The notes beneath the pieces are model-generated. The model was not told the origin of the DNA. It did not search any database and saw only the letters and a program-made list of their open reading frames with translations. A stretch of DNA of 64,000 bases, from contig BDDC01000189.1 in NCBI GenBank assembly GCA_001662425.1, positions 26,471 through 90,470 on the forward strand, read 5' to 3'. Positions 1-10,778 of this stretch are shown here, piece by piece (the first letter of the stretch is position 1; the number at the start of each line of letters is the position of its first letter). This stretch comes from Chlamydomonas sphaeroides. Taxonomy: Eukaryota; Chlorophyta; Chlorophyceae; Chlamydomonadales; Chlamydomonadaceae. Made by a program: the position numbers and the translations under genes.

Positions 1-335
1 GCACCCCACACCCCCGGCCTCTCGCTGCTCCGCCAACACACCAGCGGCCGCACGAGCCGCAGCAGCGCCGGCGGCTCCGGGGTGGAAGCTCTGAGACGAC
101 ACGGCACACCAACGACAGTGGGCCGCCGAAAGCCTTTGAGTGCAGGCTCTCGGCCCTTCAGCCACACCGTTAGCAGAGCTCCGGCCGTTAGCCCACGCGC
201 CAAGCGCTGGCAGTCCGCCCATTATCGACCTTCCCATCTACGCTGCGGTGCGCTCGTGTGGAGCCCCGCCCCGCCCAAGACCGCCGCGCCCACATGGAGC
301 ACCCTCTGTCGCGGCAACCGCCTGCAGCGCCCTCG
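1..335. other. 3' flank of the ABITRAM-like gene; no gene seen
   Basis: GC-rich sequence beyond the stop codon of the minus-strand ABITRAM-like gene. Open frames exist on both strands but show no splice-consistent structure, recognisable motif or clear start. It probably holds the 3' untranslated region of the minus-strand gene, but I saw no clear polyadenylation signal. Confidence 0.4.
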
Positions 336-2319
336 TCACAGCAGGTCCTCCGCCGTGAGGCCGCGCAGCCGCAGGTACGCCTCCTCGCCCAGCAGCTCGG
401 ACCGCAGCCGCCGGACCTGTGCGCGCAGCGCGCCGACGAGCAGGGCAGCAGAGGGGGTCATGAGCGGCCCCAGACACCGGCGGCGCGCGGCGCAGTGGCG
501 TGCCGCGGCGCAGTAGCGCGCATGCCTGTGCCCGGCCCTGCGCGGTGTCCGTCCCCGCGTGCGGCGATGAGCAGTCCGACCAGCCCGTGCTAGACGGAGC
601 GCCACAAAACAGGCGCACGTGCGGCAGCTGCCGCTGATTCCGCAGCCCCGCAGGCGCGCGCTGCCCACCTGCTCCGCCGAGGGGTAGGTGATGGCGACGT
701 AGCCCTCACGGCACGGCCTGCGGAGGTGGCAGGGCGATGCGGGCAGGGGCTCGGTGGATGGCCCCGGCAAACAGCTCGAGCAGCCCACTGCTTCCCCCGC
801 CGCATGGAGCATCCCAGCCAAACTCCTTGACTAGGGGACCAGTGCGCTGGCAGGCCATGCACGTAGGGTGCCCCGGGGCCCAGCCCCGGCCCGGGGCCCA
901 GTCCCGCGCAGGGCCCGGGCCGTCCAGCACTGCCGGCGTCCCATGTCGGTGCAGTACCCAGGTGACGTACCTGTTGTACAGCAGCGCCGGCGTTGACGTT
1001 AGCCGCTCGTTGACCTCGAGCAGCTGCCCGCCCGCCACGCACCACACGGGCATGCTGCGGGTGTATGGCAGGACGGCAGTGCCGCGGCAGGAGGGGCGCC
1101 CAGTCAGGCCCGCGCGACGAGGCCGAGGAATGCGAGCCTCGGCGCCGCCGCCGCCGCAGCAGCAGCAGCACAGCGTTGGCGTCGCGTGACAAGGGCTCGA
1201 GGGAGTTCAAGACCGCTGCAGCACGCGGCGGCATGGCGGGGCACGCAATGTTGGCGCACACAGCTTGGCCGACGCTGTCATCCATCAGCCGCCAGCCGCC
1301 AGCCGCCAGCCGCCAGCCGCTCGGCACGCTTGGCTGGCCCCTCTGCCCCGTGGCTGGCCGCTCCATTCTACTGGGACTGTATCTGGCCGCTGGCCAGCAG
1401 CGGCGGCGAGGGGCTTCACGCGAGCTGGCGCGTGTCGCCTAGCGGCACTCTGCTGCCTGCAGCCGCCTACCTGGCGCCCCCGGCCGACCGCTCCACTCGC
1501 GCCAGCAGGCTGGTGGCGGCCAGCGAGCCCCATCCACCGCCGCGGCTGCGCTTCTTGTTCTTGGCCGACTGCTGCCGCCCGCCGCCGCCCGCGCCGCCGG
1601 GCCGGTTGCGGGCGGCGCCGGCGTCAAAGTTGATCCGCGCCAGCTGCTCCAGCGGGATGGGCCTGTGTGTCGACGGAGGAACCACCGATGCAGGGAGCAA
1701 GTGCCGGCGTTTCGCGCAGTGCTTTTGCCGGCTGCGGACTAAGCGTGAGAGTTGCGCGCTGTGGGCGGGGTTAGCGGCTGATAGCGGCCGGTCGAACTGC
1801 CACTCACTCGCCGCCCGGCTGCGGCGTCGACGCCTGTCGCCCGCTGGGGCTTGAGCCCGCCGCCCCGTCGCCAGCGTCTAGGGCGTCGCCGCGCGCTTCC
1901 ACCCCTGCGTCGCCGTTCTCTGCGGCCGTAGCTCCATCGCCGTCGGCAGCCTGTCCGGCAGCGCTGCCGCCGTCGTCGGCGCCCGGCTGCGCAGCGGGCT
2001 CTTCCGGGCCATCCTCGTCGGGCGCTGCTGCGACGAGCTCGTCGGGCGCTAAATGGTCGAGCTTCGGGGGCACGTAGCACAGCTGCAGGGGTTTGTAGCC
2101 TGTCGCTAAGCGGTGCGCCGCAATGAGGACATGCGATGGCGCGAGACCGATGACAGCGAGGCCGTTCGGCGCTATGAAGATGTACTGGTCGTGTCTTGAC
2201 TTGCCCTGGATGTCTACTGCGAAGAGTCGGGTGTACTTCTGCTCAACGAATGTCTGCGGTCGCGGCGGCAGCAATTCGGGGTGTGCTAGCCAGTCGTTGG
2301 GCGCAAGCTGCGATGCCAT
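336..2319 (-). CDS. ABITRAM: ABITRAM/Simiate (FAM206) family protein
   Basis: Five exons, 2319-1808, 1662-1471, 1054-971, 717-669 and 416-336, join in phase to a 305-aa protein. Residues 24-66 (FVEQKYTRLFAVDIQGK, then LAVIGLAPSHVLI) resemble the family core, where a Y-T-R-x-x-x-x-D-x-x-G-K segment is followed by an I-x-L-A-x-S-H segment. Exon 3 gives GGQLLEVNERL and exon 4 gives REGYVAITYPSAEQ, matching the family's G-R-L-M-E-V-N-E and E-G-Y-I-A-V stretches in the right order. Animal members are about 180 aa, have a compact lipoyl/biotinyl-like beta fold and are described as actin-binding transcription modulators. The algal role is unknown. The extra length is an acidic Ala/Gly/Asp-rich linker at about residues 90-170 and a Gly/Lys/Arg-rich patch in exon 2. 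The start was chosen as the first ATG before the conserved core. The exon 1 donor is gtgagt, and the stop is TGA at 338-336. Confidence 0.85.
1287..1320. repeat. AGCCGCC heptamer tandem repeat
   Basis: Four full copies plus a partial copy of the 7-bp unit AGCCGCC lie inside intron 2 of the ABITRAM-like gene (1055-1470). Nearby sequence has further imperfect TGGCCGC repeats. Confidence 0.8.
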
Positions 2320-2856
2320 GTCGCAAACACGTAGCTGTAAAATCCCTTTGCCGGTTTGGGCAGCTACCAGGGATGGCGGGGCCATGCAAGCACCCGTGCC
2401 AACCTCCGTCAACCCCGCCCACGTTCCCGGCAAACGCCGGCATCTCTCGTTTCTCTCCTTCCTGCGACGCGGAAATACCGCTCTGACAGTATGCCCTCTC
2501 CTCTCCCTCACCGCGACAAGCGCACCGTGTCATAGCAAACACACCGGCGAGCCTCTCCTCACCAATACCCGACACCGCACCGACTGCAAACATCGAGCCA
2601 TGCCACACAACCTCGACGAGCCCGCCAACCGAGCACGCGCTGCCCTCTGGGCCCCCCGCCAACCCAGCAGTCCAGCGCCAACATACACACCGAGCCATGA
2701 AACTGTGATGAAACAAGAGGGTTGGATGGTGTCCCACAAACGAGGAATGCAACCCGAAAACGTGTAGAACAACAACCCTAACCCCGTGCGCTGAACCCAG
2801 CTTCTCCGGGGTCATGAGAGCACATGGCCTGCAGCGCCAGGCTGCAGGCCACGCGC
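2320..2856. other. Spacer between ABITRAM-like gene and protease paralog B
   Basis: About 540 bp with lower GC than the coding regions. It should contain the promoter and 5' leader of the ABITRAM-like gene and the 3' untranslated region of the downstream-oriented protease gene. I see no TATA box, repeat or convincing ORF. Confidence 0.4.
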
Positions 2857-5800
2857 TCAGCCCATAATGCTGTGAACGTCGGCCGGCGGCGGCTCCCACA
2901 CCACCTCGCCCCCCGGCGCCGACTGCGGCAGCCGCGACTCCTCAAACCCAAAGGCGTTGACCTCGCCGTCGCCGTCGCCGTCGCCCGCTTGCCCAGCGCG
3001 CACGCAGGTCGCAACCACATTGACATCCGGATTGAGGGAAGCCTGGAAGTTGCTCCCCTGCGCAGCGTCAGCGGCAGCGGTCGGGAGCGTGAGCAGGCAC
3101 ACTGGAAAGGCCCTGCACCGCTGTGCCTTGCAGGGGCCTCGGCAATGCCTGGCGGGCTCTGTGGTGCCAGCGCTGTCGCGTGCGGGACATGGACTTCGGC
3201 CGGTCGGCGTGGCGAGGTCCCCCCGACTCCGGCGTGCCCCGACCGCACCAGGAACAGCCAGCTCAGCTGCACGCAGCGGCCGCTGGCGGTGAGGGTGAAG
3301 AAGGTGCAGGCGGGGTCGGCATAGCAGCGCGCCGCGCAGCCGGCGGGCGTGGCCTGGTAGGCGGGTGCGAGCAGCAGACCCGGCAGCAGCGTGTGTCGCA
3401 GGCACAGCCAGGGGCCTGCGGGTTGGGCGGGCTGGGCGTCACACAGAATCGTGGAGGCCTGATGGCCTGAGTTCAATGTCACGACTCGACACACGTCGGC
3501 TCGGCGCCCCAGCGCGGTCATCCAGCAGCAACAAACGCCATACCCCGACGTGACGCACGACACAAAAGCCGCGGTGCGCTTGTCCGCAGCGCGTCGGACC
3601 GCACCGATGTACACACGCATGCGGCACGACGCGCCACCCAACCCGACCGATCCCCCCACCGTTGTTGGGTGCCGCCAGGCAGGAGGCGTTGACCTGCTCG
3701 CTGTAGCCGTTGCCGGCCCCCAGCAGCGCGCCCGACCGCAGCTCGCACTCGTGCTCGCCGCCGCGCCACAGCCCGACCTCGCAGCCGGGCGCGGCCACAC
3801 AGGCGGCCTGGCAGGCTGCGGCCGAGTCCACACCCGACACGGTGCCCATGAGCGTGCCGGCGATCTGCACGAACGAGTGGCAGCCGTTGGCGCCCTGCGG
3901 CGGGTCTGCGGCGGGGCAGAAGCAGCGTGCGGCAAGGGAAGGAGAGTGTGGGCCTGGACGGGTCCGTGCAGTCAGTGGGGTGGATAATTGACATGCAACT
4001 TCACAGGGCGTAGCGGGCACGGACGAGCCGTGCAGCCTTGATGCGTTGCAGCCAATCCCACTATACTCTGATTTCCACACTGGATCTTTATTGCAAGCTT
4101 ACCCCAGGGCCGGGGCCAGCCGGACACCCTCTCACCCTCCGTGCCGTCGTCGCCCTCCGAGGCGTCCTCGTAGCTCCCGTCCCACTCTGGCGGCGGCGGC
4201 GGCCAGGTGGCGGCGTACTCTGGCGGCGGTTCATCTGGTGGAGGAGGGGAGGGGGCCCAGCACGCGGGTTGTGTGTGTGTCAGCGAGGTCTTGCGTGCAC
4301 AACGCGCCGCAAGCAATCCTGCAGCCGTGCATAAAGGTAGTGGCAAGCAAACGGCTCACCGCCATAGTCGGCATTGTATGGGTCTGGAGGCGGCGCCACG
4401 TACCCTGCGCGAAAGCGCAAGGGCAACCCCAGCAGCCACGGGGATAACGGGGCAGCTGGACGGTGCAGGAGCGCCCGGCGGGAGCTACCAGCGCAGCGCG
4501 GCTTGATGGCGGTGGCGGGCAGCGGACGGCCGCGTGTGACAGCGTGTGGCTAGCGGCGGCGCACGCCTGGCTTACCTGGGTGGAACGGCGGCGGCGGCGG
4601 CGGGCTGGGCGGCGGCGACGGCGAGGGCGGCGAGGGCGGGCGCGGCGGCGGCGGCGGGTCGCGCAGGCCCTGCGGCGGGCACTCCGTGGCCGAGGCGGCG
4701 TAGCGGCACAGGCGCACGAGCATGTAGGTGCCGTTCTCGCGGTACACTGCGGGGGGAGGAGCGAGGGGGGGTGCAGGCAGGCGCGCTGGCCACACACCAC
4801 GGGACGCGAGGCATGCGCGCCAGCGGGCCGCGCTGCGTCACCCTCACGGCAGCGGGCCAGCGGTCCGGGTCCCGTCACCGAAGTCGGCAGCAGCACGGGC
4901 GCGCATCTGAAGCGGTGCGGTTGGCAAACCGGGGCAAACCGGGGCGGCGCCGAACGGCGGCGCCGGCTGTGCTCACCTCCTGCTCGCACCAGCAGGCGCA
5001 GCTGTGGTAGGTCGTAGGTGCTTCGCTCGCCCATGTCGCCCGCCAGCAGGTTGGAGTACGAGTCGCCCGTGGCGTTGCGCTGCTCGTTGTCCACGGCCGC
5101 ATCCACGTCGTGGACGCTGACCTGTACGGCAGCGATGCGTACGGCAGCGGTGTACTGCAAAGAAGCACGCGGAGACGCCCGCGCCCGTCCCCCGTCCTGC
5201 ACTCCGCCGAGTCGCAGAGTTGTCAGCGCTTGTACGGCCCTGGGCTCTTCGAGGGCTGATACTTCAATGGATAGGGCCTCGTGCTGTCGCGCCTGCTTGC
5301 CTTGCGGTGGGCCCTGGAGGAAAGGTCCTTGTCGCCGCCGCCACGGGCTCGGTACGACACGTACACATTCCTGGCGGCGCACGGCAGGTGGTAGGCAGGC
5401 AGGAAGGATTGGAAGGCAGTGACGGCCAGGCCAAGGCTTGGGCACCTCCAGCAGGGCAGCGAGCGGCTGCACAGCATCGCATTGACAACCAAAACCCGCC
5501 ATCGATGGCCATGCGCCATCGCCAAGCGCCTCACTCACTTCGAGAAGGGCGACGTGTCGTAATCCGGCAGCCAGTCGGGCTTGATGCGAATGTAGCTGCG
5601 GCGAGCGCGAGGAGCGGCGACAGCTGGAGTCACGGCGCTTGATGCGGCCCCGGCACGCCACGGCCGGCGCCCTCAATGCCTGCCCTCAACCCAGCCCGGT
5701 GCCTCTCGAAGCTGTCACGCGTGGGGTCCCTCGTGGTGCCGCCCGGATCTGTCACCCAATGTCGAGTCAGCGCCTCGCGCTCCGGTCCCAGCCCGCCGCC

Positions 5801-8800
5801 CCTTGCGACCACTCACGTGCCGTTGGACGTGAGGTACGTGGCGGGGATGGTGTAGGTGAGCCATGTGCCGGTGGTGTTAAGGCCCCAGGTCCCATTGAGC
5901 TCCACTAAGGGCGAGGCCCAGCCCAGGCGCCACAGCTCGGGCGCCGAGGGGCACGAGTCGCCCGAGCCCATGCTGCGGCACAAGGCACGCGAGGAGGAGG
6001 GCGGGGGCAACATGGTGGCGGTAAGAGGCGGGAGGCATGGCAAAGGCGGGCGCTACACAGCCCGCCCATGATCCGCAGCTGGGCGCGATCGGCATCACGC
6101 CAGGGGTCGGGGCGAGGCACATGGGGCTGCCGGGGGCCCGCGCCCCCGTCAAATCCCATCATCACCCTCAGCACACCAGCCTCAGGACACGCGGGCCCCA
6201 CGGCAGATAGGCTCGAGCCCACTGCCACATATGCTTGCAGACCGTAATGCGCGCACGTGCTGCGCACCAGGACAGGCCAGGATGCCCTTCAGGCGCACCC
6301 ACCTGGTAGTGTAGTCGCCGTAGCCGCCTCGCGCGCCGTCCGACTGGCCGTGGTACAGCCCCTGCGCCACAGCAATGAGGACAAGGCACGTGGACGCCAC
6401 GTGGGTCCCGGCACGCGGCAGTGGTGGCCTGATTGCGCTCGGTGCAAGTGGCGGCCCCAACGCTCGACGTCCAAACGCACACCGCCGCAGGCCGCACACG
6501 CGGTCTGCGTCGCTACACGGCTGGTGTGCTCTGAGGTAGGTTGGGGCTATGTGACAACAGCGCCGGTGCCAGCACTGCGAGCCACCGTGCGGAACTGACC
6601 ACGGTGTGCAGCATCTCCATCAGCACAATGCTCTTTTCAAAGATGACCTGCAGTTGGCGGTTTGCGGATGCGAGGTGGGCAGACGTGAGCAGAGGCGGCA
6701 TCACGTCCCTTCCGGCACAGGGCAGCTCGGATGCAGCGCGACCGCACACTCGTCGCCCGCGGCTGGCTGGCGAGCACTAGCTTGCGGCCGGAAATGCGGC
6801 ACGGCACTCACGTGCGACTTGTAGAAGGTGTTTGGCTGCGTGAAGAAGCCCATGCCGGACCACATGTTGACGCCAGACGAGGCCTGCACGGCAGCACCCG
6901 CGGAGGGGCAGTTACGGTGGGCGACAGCAGCGCGCTATCTCATCCCAGCGTATTCGCCTACAGCTCCGGACACAAGCATAAGCACACACACAAACTCCAA
7001 CAAGCCAATCCCCCAGGGCGTCGCGTGTTGGGTATATGTTGATTATTATGAACACACACACGAACCCGGCGCAGGCGCGCAGGCGCAGCGTGGGGCCCCA
7101 TCCGCCAGGGGCCGCCAGGTACCATCCCCGACCCGGCCGCAACATCCCCACCGCACTAAAACGCGCACCTTGCAGCTGGGGATGTCGGGCGGGAAGACCA
7201 GCGCAAAGTGGCTAAAGCTTCTGATGCTGTCCGGCCCGCCCGGCAGCAGCGGCGCGGCGGCGGCCTTGGCGGCCTCCATGGCGCTCGAAAGGCGGCTGGG
7301 GTCGCAGCCCATGGCGGCGCCGCATGGCATGGTCACCGTCACCACCTGTGTGCCGGAGAGGGCGAGGCGCCGAGCGCACGGCGACTGCGTGTGGGCCCAA
7401 CAGCGCCCGGGCGAGCCCAGCGTCCCAGCGCCACGCCCAGCGCACTAGCGAGTTGAGCACCCCGCTGATCCCAGTGAGCCACTGACCCCAGCGTCCCGGT
7501 CACCACGCCCGGGGTGCTAGGCCGCATGGGGCCGCATGGGGTCGCGCGGCTGCAAGGGTGACGCCCTGGGGGCCGCGCGAGCATGGGCGCCTCCGAGACG
7601 CGGCGGCGGGGCGTATGCCAGACGCGGCCGGCGCAGCGCGCGGGTGCTGCGCGGCAGCGCCGTACCTGGGTGGCCTGCTCGTCGTACATCATGCGGCCGT
7701 ACGAGCAGTTGGTGAGAAACTCGTTGTGGCCGCCGGGGCCGAAGAACGCCTGCCGTACCTCCGCGTCCTACACACGAGAGAGGGGTGCGTCACACTGCGC
7801 CACGGGCCGCCGGGTCACACACGGCAACGATGCGGCCCGCGGCCCGCAGTCGGTTCAGTACGGCGTGTCGTGAACGGGCGCGTGCTCGGGCGCGTCCAAG
7901 CCCTCGGCACAACCCACCGTGCTGTTGGCGGGGTACTCGCAGCCGCCGCCGCTGACGCGCAGCAGCAGCACCAGCAGCCGCAGCGCTACGCCCGCCGAGC
8001 GCTGCGCGACGGTCGCCTGCGCGGCCGTGACGTCCCAAGTGCGGCTGCAGCGGCTGGGCTCGTCCGCGGTGCGCCGCGGCGCCAGCTGGCAGCTCTGGTC
8101 GGGCGGGTGATTGAGGTTTTGGCACGGCGCGAATAGATGGGCCGCTTGAGCTGGCGCGCTAGCAGCGGGGCGACTGAGAATGCGAGCCCCGACCCGCAAG
8201 CTGGTTCAATGCTGATGCGGTCAAGTGCCGAGACAGAGTCCCATCCGTACCAGCTGTACGGTCGAGCCGGGCGCGTACGGCACGTAGTCGCTGTCGTACG
8301 GCTGCTCAGGCAGGATGTAGGTGTCGGAGCCCGCAAACAGCACCCACTCGACCCGGTTGTGCGAGTCGAGCGCCGACACGACGCCCTGTGAGCAAGGCAC
8401 GAGGGTGGCGGCCGGGCAGGTGCACAGGGCCTGGCTGGGGGCTACCGGTGCGCCTGACCACGGAGTCGTGAGGACTAGGCTGCGGAAGCGGCGCGACCAG
8501 GCGTGGGCCCCGCCAGCCGCTGGCGCGCCGGGTGGAGGTCGGCGGCCGGTTGCGTTGCCCTGGGTGATTGATCCCCTTGGGGGCCTCATTGACGACGAGC
8601 AGCGAAAGCGCTCGCGTGCATTGGGTGGCCAGCCCAGCCCAGCCCAGCCCAGCCCAGCCCAGCCCAGCCCAGCCCAGCCCAGCCCAGCCCAGCCCAGCCC
8701 ACCTGCAGAGTCACAGGCTCAGTCATATCCCGGCTGGCGGACGTAGGCGGCGGCAGCGAGGGTGGTGGTTGCGAGGGCGGCGTCGGCAAGGGCGGTGGCG

Positions 8801-9338
8801 GAGAAAGGGGCGGCCGCACTAGTGGCTGTAGGGCCGGCGGCAGGGCGAGCGCGGGCTGTGCCGGTGGCGGGGAGGTTGGGGGCGGGGAGAGCAGCACCCG
8901 TCCTGGCGGCTGCGAAGCCGGAGGCGGCGGCTGGGCCCTCGTGCCGAGCGGCGGCGGCCGGGCCCTCGGCGGGGGCCGGCGCAGCAGGATGCGCAGAGCG
9001 CCATCGACCATGGCGTCAGTGCCTGCAGCATAGGATCGGTTTGAGGCAAGGGCAAGGCAGCGCCGACTTTGTGACAGGTTGGATCAAAGTGGCTCGAGGG
9101 CAGGAGGGACCGCGCCGGGCGGTCGCTTGGAGGCTCGGTGGGTGACACGTAAGGTGACATGTTGGAAGATGGGGGGACTGCGCAGGACGAGCGGCGAGCG
9201 TGTGTTTGGTCCGGGCACACCTGGTGCAAAGTATATGATGCATAGCAGAAGCATCGCCAAGAAAGCTGAGGCTGCGCTGGGCACCTGGCATGCGGGCCGG
9301 GTGCATGCGGCGGAGGTTGGCCGAAATTCGGGCGCCAT
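2857..9338 (-). CDS. Gametolysin-like (M11) metalloprotease, paralog B, with PAN/apple-like modules
   Basis: Nineteen exons: 9338-9221, 9022-8703, 8385-8251, 8094-7918, 7767-7666, 7345-7169, 6883-6812, 6647-6600, 6361-6303, 5972-5817, 5595-5539, 5370-5301, 5121-4977, 4746-4576, 4404-4360, 4234-4136, 3905-3660, 3415-3249, 3057-2857. They join in phase to 854 aa. A hydrophobic core (AFLAMLLLCIIYFAPG) near residues 26-40 looks like a signal peptide or anchor. A Pro-rich region follows to about residue 140. The catalytic segment is M377-E-M-L-H-T-V-G-L-Y-H387, then YGDYTT and the Met-turn S-M404-G, then PELWRLGW, the layout of family M11 (gametolysin, an algal cell-wall protease). The first motif position is Met, not His or Gln. 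A Pro-rich linker (exons 14-16) leads to two Cys-rich PAN/apple-like modules (651-732, 733-787). The intron 12 donor is GC (gcaagc at 5300). The protein is probably secreted; matrix cleavage is inferred from the family. Confidence 0.85.
8631..8700. repeat. Perfect AGCCC pentamer array
   Basis: Fourteen uninterrupted copies of AGCCC fill 70 bp. On the gene strand this reads as GGGCT repeats starting immediately after the intron 2 donor of protease paralog B (exon ends at 8703), so the array runs directly out of the splice donor. Confidence 0.95.
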
Positions 9339-10778
9339 GCCGCCGCCGGCTACCACGTTGCACCCTCTGACGTGAGGGGCACCCTGTCATGGCGCCATAT
9401 GTCACGGGAGGCGTGCCGGGGTGAGGTCAATCAAGAACTTTTGATATTGGCGACGTCGAGACTGTAGCTGGCCCGCATGATTCGTGTTGGACTTGGCCAA
9501 CACAGCAGGGGCACTTGCGCGCACCTTCACTACCAGCAACTTGCTTGTGTTCTACGCTTCATACTGGTGCTGCCTTCCGCAAGTGACGCAGATGGCGCGC
9601 CGTTGGTAAGCGCCGGCTTGCGCGCCGGACAACCCCGCTGCTAATTGCACAACATGCCTAGAAAATTGGAGTTGCTCAGGCAAGTTGCAAGCAGGCAGTT
9701 GGGTAGGTCTCTTGCACCTAGCGAACGAAGGACGCTGTGTTACTGCGCTGTACACGCATGAAGGCAAGAGAACGCTTGCACAAGCGAGAGTAGCGAGTGT
9801 TTGCGTATCGCTTCAGTTGGTGGGCGGCAGCTACCCAAGGGAGAACACGGCCTGGCCCCGCCCCCGCACCATCCCCGCCTCGCACGGCCTCGCTGACCGC
9901 AGCCTCGTTATGCGGCATGCAATACAAGTTACGGAATAACAAAGGATATCAAGCGTGTTGCATGTTGCATGCGCCGCCATGGGTGGAGCAAGGGAGACTG
10001 CGACACGCTGCGACGGACTGCGCTGCCCGTGAACTACGCAGGTACTCCCCTGTACATGTATGTTTGTGGCGTCTGGTATCCTGTCGAAAATCTTATAAAT
10101 CACGTGGAAATGCTTGTGGACGGCGCCGAGAACAGGTGACAATAGAGACCCGTGGTCCCCCGGGTCGCGCCCGACATCGCGCATCGGCCGCATTTACACG
10201 AACGGGACCCCGCACTGCTGCAAAGGTGGCGACAACAACCGATTACAGTCGTTCCGTATCCTTATCTTGCAATACTGTGACCGAGAAAGTTGTCATCTTC
10301 GTTCGCATCAAGCTGTGCAGCTGTGAGTTGCGCCACACGGCCTGTGTGCTGCTGCCCTCAAGCGTATCTGCAGCTTACCTGGTTAGCTGTTTGGTGAACG
10401 CCTCACGCGTGACAACACACGGGAGAGCGAGGGTACGCTTAGCGTCCAGACGAGCATCCAGAATTGTGATAACTCCATCTTACAGCTGTTGATGCGCAAG
10501 CAGCCTGAGCACCTGGCGGGCTGTGCAGCCTGCATGGCAACTGCGCCCGCGCCAGCTGCGCGTACCTCTTGCGCGATGACCTCCGAGCAGCACCGTTAGT
10601 TCAATAGCACGAAGCGTGCTCATCTTGGTTCTTGTCGCGGCATGTGTCGGGCGACTAACCACTCGGCGTGTGGCCCGCTGCCACCCCCGCTCTTCCGCAG
10701 CAGCCCCTGGCAGCAGCCCCTGGCAGCAGCCCCTGGCAGCAGCCCCTGGCAGCAGCCCGGCGAAGGCCGCTCGGCGCC
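9339..10778. promoter_or_regulatory. Divergent promoter region between the two proteases
   Basis: About 1.44 kb separate the start codons of the two head-to-head protease genes. No convincing coding exon is seen. A TATAAAT at 10094-10100 abuts a palindromic CACGTG at 10101-10106, which could be a core promoter with a G-box/E-box, but it lies about 680 bp from the plus-strand start codon. Assignment as a promoter is by position only. Confidence 0.4.
10698..10758. repeat. 13-bp CAGCAGCCCCTGG repeat in the 5' leader of paralog C
   Basis: Four perfect copies of the 13-bp unit plus a 9-bp partial copy end 20 bp before the start codon at 10779, so they are probably transcribed in the 5' untranslated region. 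Confidence 0.9.

Noticed and set aside
4231..5676. 481-aa minus-strand ORF
   Set aside because: It reads across introns and out of frame with most exons of protease paralog B.
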